From contig NZ_LQIW01000011.1 in NCBI RefSeq assembly GCF_001500025.1, positions 1 through 64,000 of the forward strand: DNA of 64,000 nucleotides, in the 5' to 3' direction. This DNA is from Mycobacterium sp. IS-1590. Lineage in GTDB: Bacteria > Actinomycetota > Actinomycetes > Mycobacteriales > Mycobacteriaceae. Of this stretch, positions 58,534 through 64,000 are shown piece by piece. Each line of letters opens with the position of its first letter. The first letter of the stretch is position 1. A model generated the notes under the pieces. The model made no database searches. It was not told where the DNA came from and saw nothing but the letters and a program-made list of their open reading frames with translations. A program made the translations under genes and the position numbers.

Positions 58534-59304
58534 GTGCAGTTATCCCGGCGTGACGCACTGCGCTACGCCGCCACGGTGTCGGCACTGGCCGGACTCGGTG
58601 CGGCATCGGCGGGTACGCATGCGCCCAGCGCCGCGGCCGCGCGCCCCACGCTGATCGACTACGCGATGCGTCAGATTCCGGCGCAGGCCATCCGGGCCGC
58701 CGGCCACTCCGGCGTCATCAACTACGTGTCGACCTCACGGCCCGGCTCGTCGTTCGGCGCCAAGCCGATCACCCTGCCCTACGCCAAGTCCCTGGCCGCC
58801 GCCGGTTTGGTGATCGTCAGCAACTACCAGTACGGCAAGCCGGGCGGGACGGCGCCGTCGGACTTCACACGCGGGTACGCCGGCGGCGTCGCCGACGCGC
58901 GCACGGCCTGGCACTTGCACACCGCAGCGGGCGGCGGTCGCACTGCGCCGATCTTCTTCAGCGTCGACGACGACATCGACCGCGAGACGTGGAACAACGT
59001 CGCGCTGCCCTGGTTTCGCGGCATCAACTCGGTGATCGGCGCGCTGCGCACCGGGGTCTACGGCGGTATCAGGACGTGTCAGTGGGCCGCGGCCGACGGT
59101 GTCATCGGCAGGTCGACCTCGCCCGGCAAGGTGTGGGCCTGGCAGACCCGGTCCTGGTCCAACGGTCAGATCTACCCCGGCGCAGTGCTCTACCAACGCA
59201 TCATCGACACCGCCTCGAACCCGGGACCGGTGGTCGGCGGTATCCGCGTCGACGTCAACGATGTGCTGGCCCAGGACTGCGGCCAGTGGAATCTGCACCC
59301 GTGA
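58534..59304 (+). CDS. Tat-exported DUF1906 (GH25-like) protein
   Basis: A 256-residue exported protein. The signal has twin arginines (LSRRDALRYAATVSALAGLGAASAG). The mature domain is the DUF1906 TIM-barrel related to GH25 lysozyme-like folds: GVINYVSTSRPGSSFGAKPIT, IVSNYQYG, then DYxxG-like FTRGYAGGVADARTAWHLH, FFSVDDDID and TGVYGGI, closing with VWAWQTRSWSN and RVDVNDVLAQDCGQW. It may act on cell-wall glycans, although activity has not been shown for most members. The GTG appears leaderless. It is convergent with the M15-like gene. Confidence 0.88.
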   Translation: MQLSRRDALRYAATVSALAGLGAASAGTHAPSAAAARPTLIDYAMRQIPAQAIRAAGHSGVINYVSTSRPGSSFGAKPITLPYAKSLAAAGLVIVSNYQYGKPGGTAPSDFTRGYAGGVADARTAWHLHTAAGGGRTAPIFFSVDDDIDRETWNNVALPWFRGINSVIGALRTGVYGGIRTCQWAAADGVIGRSTSPGKVWAWQTRSWSNGQIYPGAVLYQRIIDTASNPGPVVGGIRVDVNDVLAQDCGQWNLHP

Positions 59305-59318
59305 CCGTCGGGCGGTCA
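59302..59318. terminator. Hairpin spanning both convergent stop codons
   Basis: TGACCG-TCGGG-CGGTCA is a perfect 6-base stem. The left arm begins with the TGA of the DUF1906 gene and the right arm ends with the complement of the TGA of the convergent M15-like gene. Same design as at 28584-28599. No U-tract. Confidence 0.45.
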
Positions 59319-60458
59319 GCGGCGTGGTGTCGTGGTGACGTGGACGTGGTCGTAGTGGCCGTAGCCTGATCCCGCCGGACCACTGGGCGTGTAGTAGGTG
59401 CCGCGCCAGATGACGTCTTGGAGCCCGAATCGACTCGCGTTGCTGAGCATGAAGTCGCGGATCGCGTCGCCCAGCGCGATGCCCTCCGAGCTCTCGTAAT
59501 TGGGGATCATCACGTCGATCGCCAAGCCGCTCGGATGCCAGGGCTTGGAGTCGGGCCGGACGCCGTCGATGTCGGCGATCTGGGGAAACCTCGCGCTGAT
59601 GGCCCGGGCGGCGAGGACGGTGTTGACCTGCAACCCGGCCTCGTTCGCGACGCCGCGGGGCAGCGCCTCCGGGACGTCGACGCGCGCGGCGGCCAGGGCT
59701 TGAGCGGGGTCGACGGGCGGCTGGCCGGGCATTGCGAGAATCGCCGGGTCCGGCGGGACGGGCGCCCCGGGCGGCGGGGGCGGTGGTGCTGCTGGTGGCG
59801 GGACGGCGTTGTCGATGACCGCTTGCTGCTGCGGAGTCAACGCCGCGTACTGCGCCTCGGCGGCGGTGATCTTGCGCAGCAGGTCATTCCATTTGGTCTG
59901 CAGGTCCGCGCGCACCGCGGCGGCCTGCTCGGTCGCGGCGCGAGCATCGGCGGCCGACTTCTCGGACGCCCGCGCGGCGGCCTGGGCGCGCTCGCGCGTT
60001 GCGTGGAACATCTTCATCTGCTCGGCCGTCGTGGCGCCGACCACCCGCTGCAGCGACAGCTTGTCGAGCAACTGCTGCGGCGAGGATGCGGTCAGTAGCG
60101 CCGCTGCCTGACCGTTGCGGCCACTCATGTAGTCCATCGCCGCGATGCGGTCGACTGCCGCCTGGTACGGCGCCAGCTGGGAGTTCGCGGTTGCGAGGGC
60201 GTCGAGGTCGGCGCGGTGACGGTCTTCGGCCGCCTTCTGGGCAGCCATTCGTTCGTCGACATCGTGTTGGGCGGCGGTGACGGCCTCGCGGGTCTGCAAC
60301 GCCTGGGCCGACAACTCGTTGAGTTTGGCCAGTGCGTCGTCCGCCGGGTCTGCCACCACGTGGCCTGCCAGCGACAGAGCCAGCGCCAGGACCGTGGCTG
60401 CGACGCCGCCCGCCATCCGCGGGAGTAAACGGCGCACCGGACCCATTCGGACTGTCAC
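59316..60458 (-). CDS. Exported coiled-coil protein with M15-like C-terminal domain
   Basis: A 380-residue exported protein. Signal peptide to about residue 36 (VVADP). Residues 40-215 form a long coiled coil of the type seen in RipA-like cell-wall hydrolases and their activators. A Pro-rich hinge (220-245) leads to a C-terminal domain with a zinc-peptidase pattern: WHPSGLAIDVMIP (His308, Asp315) and YGHYDHVHV (His371, His373). This is the ARB-07466-like/M15-like arrangement, so a peptidoglycan peptidase role in cell separation is plausible. GTG 60458 is preceded by AAGGAA at short spacing; ATG 60446 is an alternative. Confidence 0.85.
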   Translation of the reverse strand: MTVRMGPVRRLLPRMAGGVAATVLALALSLAGHVVADPADDALAKLNELSAQALQTREAVTAAQHDVDERMAAQKAAEDRHRADLDALATANSQLAPYQAAVDRIAAMDYMSGRNGQAAALLTASSPQQLLDKLSLQRVVGATTAEQMKMFHATRERAQAAARASEKSAADARAATEQAAAVRADLQTKWNDLLRKITAAEAQYAALTPQQQAVIDNAVPPPAAPPPPPPGAPVPPDPAILAMPGQPPVDPAQALAAARVDVPEALPRGVANEAGLQVNTVLAARAISARFPQIADIDGVRPDSKPWHPSGLAIDVMIPNYESSEGIALGDAIRDFMLSNASRFGLQDVIWRGTYYTPSGPAGSGYGHYDHVHVTTTPRR

Positions 60459-60743
60459 GATTCCTTCGTTGCAGGGACCATGTCGGTCCGGCCACGTTTT
60501 GTCTCGGACAGGTTATGAACTCTCGTCGACGATGTCTATTCGTCGGTCAATCTGACGCCGCTTCCTTCCCGAAGGCCCGCCACTTCTCGAGCACCGGCAT
60601 CGTCAGCGCGATGGCTGCGCGGCTCGTGGACGCCGCCGACGACGATGACCGCCTTGCGGGTCTGGTGGTTACAGCAAGTCGACACGCAGGCAGGTTGTCG
60701 GACCTCGAGAGGAAGGTGAGGGCAGCGACGGAAGGGAGCCAAG

Positions 60744-61211
60744 ATGTGCTGGCAATGCAATCACCCGGAGGCCACCCGTGCCGACTACCACGACGTGCTC
60801 CGACGAAAGATTTCTGAGCACGGCTGGGCGGTGCAGTACGTCGAGGACGAGCCGACCCCGTTCGCCTACACCATCGGGCTGCACGGAGCCGGGCTGCCGG
60901 AGCTGTTGGTGACCGCGTTGGCACCCCGGCAAGCGGCGAGGGTGCTCAACACGGTGGCCGACTACATGATCCGCTCCCGGGTGCCGGCACCCGGCGACAC
61001 GATGGAGTTGCCCGACGGTTGGCGCGCCGAGTTCGCCGCGGTCGCGCAACCAGACGTGCATATGTGTCTGGCGGTGGAACTGTACGGGCCCGACGTGCGG
61101 GCCCTGCAGATCGCGTGGCTCGATGAGCGCGGACACTCCCCCTGGTGCCCGGAGTTCAACGCCGGCGGCCGCCGCCAACCGGTGCTCGGCGCGCGCGCTT
61201 GGCAGACGTAG
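60744..61211 (+). CDS. DUF4262 domain protein
   Basis: A 155-residue cytoplasmic protein starting MCWQCNHPEATRADYHDVLRRKISEHGWAVQYVEDE. FAYTIGLHGAGLPELLVTALAPRQAARVLNTVADYMI is the DUF4262 signature; the CWQCNHP cysteines at the N-terminus could bind zinc. GGAAGGGAG precedes the ATG. Function unknown. The 285-base gap upstream (60459-60743) holds no supported gene. Confidence 0.85.
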   Translation: MCWQCNHPEATRADYHDVLRRKISEHGWAVQYVEDEPTPFAYTIGLHGAGLPELLVTALAPRQAARVLNTVADYMIRSRVPAPGDTMELPDGWRAEFAAVAQPDVHMCLAVELYGPDVRALQIAWLDERGHSPWCPEFNAGGRRQPVLGARAWQT

Positions 61212-61338
61212 GTTGGCGGGCTCCCCGATTCGGATCGAAGAAGCGGCGGCGACATCCGCGGCGATCGGCTGCGAACGCATGGCCACCGATGCACACTCGC
61301 CTCTGCCGGCCTGCGTCCTGACGAGGAGGTCCTGAAGG

Positions 61339-62709
61339 ATGAGCACTGCGATTCCGCCGCTGGACCTCGGCTGGCTGCTGATGGAGTCGCCCGGCGGCAC
61401 CACCCATGTCGGCGCCATGCTGCTGTTCAAGAAGCCGCCCGGGCGAAGCGCTCTGGTGCGCGAGGTCGTCGAGACCTATCGCGGGCACAGGCCGCTGCCT
61501 CCGTTCAACTACGTGCCGGAGATCGTCGGCGTCGGCACCCCGCACTTTCGCGAGGTCGACAGCTGGGATCCGCACTACCACGTGCAGCATCTCGCGCTGC
61601 CGGCGCGCAGTTCCTATGAGGACCTGCTGCGGCTCGTCGCCGACCTGCATGAGCCGATGCTCGACCGCCACCGTCCGCTGTTCAGGTGCTGGCTCATCGA
61701 CGGGGTGCCCGGCGGCCGGTTCGCGATCTACACCAAGACCCACCACAGCATCATCGACGGCGTGTCCGGGCTCCGGAAGCTCTACGACGGGCTGAGCCTG
61801 ACCGACGAGCCGTCGATCCCGCCGCCCGCCTTCGCGCTGCCCCGGCCCAAGACGCAACCCCCGGTCCCGACGCCGGCGCTGCGCCGAGTGACCGATGCGG
61901 TGCGCGGGACGCTCGCGCAAGTCGGTGCGCTGAACCAGATTTCGTTGGCGGCCGCGCGCAAGGCGCTGTCGGCGGCGCTCGGCTCGCACGTCGAGGGAAG
62001 CCTGCCGTTCGTGGCCCATCATTCGCCGACGAACGCGCCGCTGGGGCAAGCCCGCGGATTTGCCACGCTGTCATTGCCGTTGGAGGAGATGCACCGGATC
62101 GGCCACCGGCACGGCGCCACGCTCAACGACGTCGCGGCCACGCTCGTCGACCATGGCCTGCACGCCTATCTGCGGGAGCGGGGTCAGGCCTACGCGCACG
62201 AGTTCATCGCGATGTGCCCGGTGTCGCTGCGCGGTGAGGGCGACTCCGCGACCGGGACCCGGGTCTCCGCGATCTTCGTGCGTCTCGGGCGGCCCGCGGC
62301 ACCTGTGGCCGAGCGGCTGCAGCAGGTGGTGCACTCAGTGGGGACCGCCAAGAAGGAACTCGGCGCGCTGTCCACGGACGCGGCGATGACGTATTCGGTC
62401 GCGCTGGTCGCCTTGGCCGGTGCCGGTGCGTCGACGCACCTGGACCGCGTGGCGCGTCCCGCCTGCAACCTGGTGATCTCGAATGTGCCGGGCGCGAAGG
62501 AAACTCGCTATCTCAACGGCGCGAAGCTGACCGGGATCTTCCCGGTTTCGGCGCTGGCGGCCTCGATCGGACTCAACGTCACGCTGAGCTCCTACCGCGA
62601 TCACATGGACTTCGGATTCGTGGCGAACACCGCCGCGATCGGTGACGTGCACGCCCTTGCGGAACAGACGCGGCGTGCGTACGCAAACCTGAAAACGGCG
62701 TTACGCTAG
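61339..62709 (+). CDS. Wax ester synthase/diacylglycerol acyltransferase (WS/DGAT)
   Basis: A 456-residue acyltransferase of the mycobacterial Tgs family. The catalytic HHxxxDG motif is THHSIIDG with His135, His136 and Asp140. The conserved N-terminal PLDLGWLLMESPGGTTHVGAM and late ISNVPGAKETRYLNGAK (NVPG) and GLNVTLSSYRDHMDFG motifs are present. It esterifies acyl-CoA to diacylglycerol or a fatty alcohol, making storage lipid at the membrane. GAGGAGG precedes the ATG. It is monocistronic, followed by a hairpin. Confidence 0.93.
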   Translation: MSTAIPPLDLGWLLMESPGGTTHVGAMLLFKKPPGRSALVREVVETYRGHRPLPPFNYVPEIVGVGTPHFREVDSWDPHYHVQHLALPARSSYEDLLRLVADLHEPMLDRHRPLFRCWLIDGVPGGRFAIYTKTHHSIIDGVSGLRKLYDGLSLTDEPSIPPPAFALPRPKTQPPVPTPALRRVTDAVRGTLAQVGALNQISLAAARKALSAALGSHVEGSLPFVAHHSPTNAPLGQARGFATLSLPLEEMHRIGHRHGATLNDVAATLVDHGLHAYLRERGQAYAHEFIAMCPVSLRGEGDSATGTRVSAIFVRLGRPAAPVAERLQQVVHSVGTAKKELGALSTDAAMTYSVALVALAGAGASTHLDRVARPACNLVISNVPGAKETRYLNGAKLTGIFPVSALAASIGLNVTLSSYRDHMDFGFVANTAAIGDVHALAEQTRRAYANLKTALR

Positions 62710-62723
62710 CGCCTTTCGTCGAT

Positions 62724-62743
62724 ATGGCCGCGTGTGCGGTCAT
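62724..62743 (+). terminator. Hairpin after the WS/DGAT gene
   Basis: ATGGCCGC-GTGT-GCGGTCAT forms an 8-base stem (one G-U pair) with a 4-base loop, 15 bases after the stop. It is followed by a short pyrimidine stretch (TGTCTCTT). A plausible intrinsic terminator. Confidence 0.5.
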
Positions 62744-62863
62744 CGTGTCTCTTCCCGTGGGAAACATGGCCGATTAGCCGTGTCAGCCGAGCGGGTCCAC
62801 GGCGTTGAATCCTGTGACGGGACTTACGCCAAGCTTCGATCCGTTCGAAAGGAGCACCAAGAA

Positions 62864-63571
62864 ATGTCACGACGAGTGTTGATCACGGGAGCGTCGAAAG
62901 GTATCGGCCGAGCGGTGGCCGATACGCTGGCCGCTCGCGGTGATGTGCCGGTTGGCGTCGCCCGGACGGCCCCTGCGGGGTTTCCGGGAACGTTTCACCG
63001 GGTCGATCTGGCCGATCGGGAGGCAACCGCAGCGGCACTGACCGAGATCCTCGCCGAAGGCCACATCGACGCGGTCGTCAACAACGTGGGCTTCGCCCGC
63101 TTCGGCGTCATCGGTTCGATCGATCTGGATGACCTCTTCGACACCTATGACCTCAACGTGCGCACTGCCGTGCAGGTCGTACAGGCCGTTCTGCCGGGGA
63201 TGCGCTCGGCGGGCTGGGGCCGAATCGTCAACATCACCAGTCTGACCACACTGGGAACACAAGAACGTACCCCGTACGCCGCGGCGAAGGCCGCGCTCGA
63301 AACGTGCACCCGGATATGGGCGAAAGAGCTGGCTTCCACCGGAATCACGGTGAACGCGGTGGCTCCCGGCCCGACCGAGACCGAGATGTACCGGCAACGC
63401 AGCCCGGTGGGCTCCGAACGGGAAGCCCGCTTCCTACAGGGCATTCCGCTGGGACGAGTCGGCACACCGAAGGAGATCGCCCACGCGGTGTGTTTCCTTC
63501 TCGACGACGACGCGGCATACATCACCGGCCAGATCGTTCGAGTCGACGGCGGCGGCAGCGTCGCGGGATAA
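62864..63571 (+). CDS. SDR family oxidoreductase (FabG-like)
   Basis: A 235-residue short-chain dehydrogenase: LITGASKGIGRAVADTL at 6-22, NNVGFARFG, catalytic Ser in NITSLTTLG, and YAAAK (YxxxK), ending ITGQIVRVDGGGSV. It looks like a FabG-type 3-oxoacyl reductase but lacks a diagnostic partner gene. ATG 62864 has AAAGGAG ten bases upstream; the longer frame from 62732 is not supported by motifs. It lies between WS/DGAT and a GlxA-type gene. Confidence 0.92.
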   Translation: MSRRVLITGASKGIGRAVADTLAARGDVPVGVARTAPAGFPGTFHRVDLADREATAAALTEILAEGHIDAVVNNVGFARFGVIGSIDLDDLFDTYDLNVRTAVQVVQAVLPGMRSAGWGRIVNITSLTTLGTQERTPYAAAKAALETCTRIWAKELASTGITVNAVAPGPTETEMYRQRSPVGSEREARFLQGIPLGRVGTPKEIAHAVCFLLDDDAAYITGQIVRVDGGGSVAG

Positions 63572-63674
63572 CGGCAACGGGCGAGTGAGGCGCGCAGGGT
63601 CTGCAAGCGCCACAACCCGGTGAGAAACCGACACCACCGGCGAAGTCGCCCACCACGGTGGTGCGCGAGCCGAG

Positions 63675-63680
63675 AATAAT
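63675..63680 (+). promoter_or_regulatory. -10-like box for a leaderless GlxA-type start
   Basis: AATAAT differs from TATAAT at one position and lies six bases before the ATG at 63687. No Shine-Dalgarno is seen, so the transcript may start on the ATG. Confidence 0.35.
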
Positions 63681-63686
63681 CGGACC

Positions 63687-64000
63687 ATGGTTGTGCCTCC
63701 GCCCACCGCTTCCGAGGCGAACGTCGTCCCGCGCCGCGTTGTGATGCTCGTCTACGACGGTGTGACGCTGTTGGACGTCGCGGGTCCCGCCGAGGTTTTC
63801 AAACAGGCGAACCGGTTCGGCGCCGACTACCGGATCATGCTGCTGTCGCCGACGGGCGAAGACGTCACATCGAACCTCGGGTTCAGGGTCGCTGTCGATG
63901 GGCCGGTCTCGGCCGAGCACGCCCCGGATACGTATCTGGTGGCCGGCTCCGACCTCTATCCGCGGATGCCCGTGCCTCAGGAACTCGCGGACGCGGCGCG
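63687..64000 (+). CDS. GlxA/DJ-1 family regulator, N-terminal part (cut by window end)
   Basis: At least 104 residues, open to the last base of the window. After a 16-residue lead, RRVVMLVYDGVTLLDVAGPAEVF and DYRIMLLSPTGEDVTSNLGFRVAVDG are the opening of a DJ-1/PfpI-like domain as found in GlxA-type AraC regulators. YLVAGSDLYPRM is in place of the usual cysteine elbow, later in the fold than visible. Whether an AraC domain follows is beyond the window; proteins with only the amidase-like domain also exist. Confidence 0.72.
   Translation, partial: MVVPPPTASEANVVPRRVVMLVYDGVTLLDVAGPAEVFKQANRFGADYRIMLLSPTGEDVTSNLGFRVAVDGPVSAEHAPDTYLVAGSDLYPRMPVPQELADAA

Noticed and set aside
60459..60743. Possible small gene (for example the frame with MAARLVDAADDDDRLAGLVV)
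   Set aside because: The frame runs on out of phase into the DUF4262 gene, has no ribosome site or motif, and could be a decayed remnant at best.
1..64000. CRISPR arrays, tRNA/rRNA genes, IS elements, prophage attachment sites
   Set aside because: Looked for on both strands by eye; no repeat-spacer pattern, cloverleaf, transposase or integrase was seen.

Overview
The window is high-GC actinobacterial DNA whose gene content points to a fast-growing environmental mycobacterium (Mycolicibacterium type). The evidence is a fused HadA/HadB-like dehydratase, a WS/DGAT wax ester/triacylglycerol synthase, a DUF732 exported protein, many acyl-CoA dehydrogenase, P450, LLM and SDR genes, an lpqS-cysK2-MFS gene order that I recall from M. 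tuberculosis (Rv0847-Rv0848-Rv0849), and a two-gene atypical type II topoisomerase resembling TopoN/TopoM of M. smegmatis. No rRNA, tRNA, CRISPR array or insertion sequence was seen, and no intergenic gap exceeds 300 bases.

Layout. 0.1-6.3 kb (minus): an exported GH5-like glycosidase, an overlapping pair of acyl-CoA dehydrogenases, an LLM oxidoreductase, a lipoprotein with PF03640-type repeats, and an exported GH6 cellulase-type enzyme. 6.4-10.8 kb: a HadAB-like dehydratase, then a TetR regulator divergent from a P450/ferredoxin/SDR operon with a clear operator between them. 11-18.3 kb: a metal/thiol-sulfur stress island. It holds DUF1326 and rhodanese genes, each behind a CsoR-family-like TACCCC-N3-GGGGTA site, then lpqS-cysK2-MFS, a Met/His-rich DUF305 lipoprotein, and a two-component system whose sensor loop is histidine-rich. 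18.3-20.6 kb: a large catalase with an N-terminal CsbD-like segment. 20.8-25.9 kb (minus): a tightly coupled catabolic operon (Rieske oxygenase, two NTF2-like proteins, a second P450 closely similar to the first, SDR, CMD protein). 26-33.1 kb: an unknown protein, TetR and MFS behind an AT-rich dyad, then GntR, a CynX-type MFS, TenA, a PfkB kinase and SurE.

33.1-43.4 kb (minus): a compact candidate biosynthetic operon of cation/proton antiporter, flavin-dependent halogenase-like enzyme, a single-module KS-AT-DH-KR-ACP polyketide synthase, and an ABC exporter (ATPase plus permease). Four of its junctions are 4-base stop/start overlaps or a 5-base gap. This is the best candidate for an undescribed system.

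43.6-52.2 kb (minus): AI-2E family permease, an FMO/TetR/hydrolase operon with a palindrome over its promoter, a secreted protein, an ArsR-AHSA1 pair, an MpaB-type oxygenase and a DUF2786 protein. 52.4-56.6 kb (plus): the TopoN/TopoM pair. 56.6-64 kb: TetR/LLM divergent pair, an exported DUF1906 protein, a coiled-coil/M15-like exported protein, DUF4262, WS/DGAT, SDR, and the start of a GlxA-type regulator cut by the window end.

Regulation visible in sequence: several genes appear to have leaderless starts, with a TANNNT-like -10 box six or seven bases before the start codon. Several convergent pairs end in short hairpins that contain both stop codons. Names resting on recalled homologues (TopoN/M, CysK2, LpqS) are recognition from memory and were not checked by any search.
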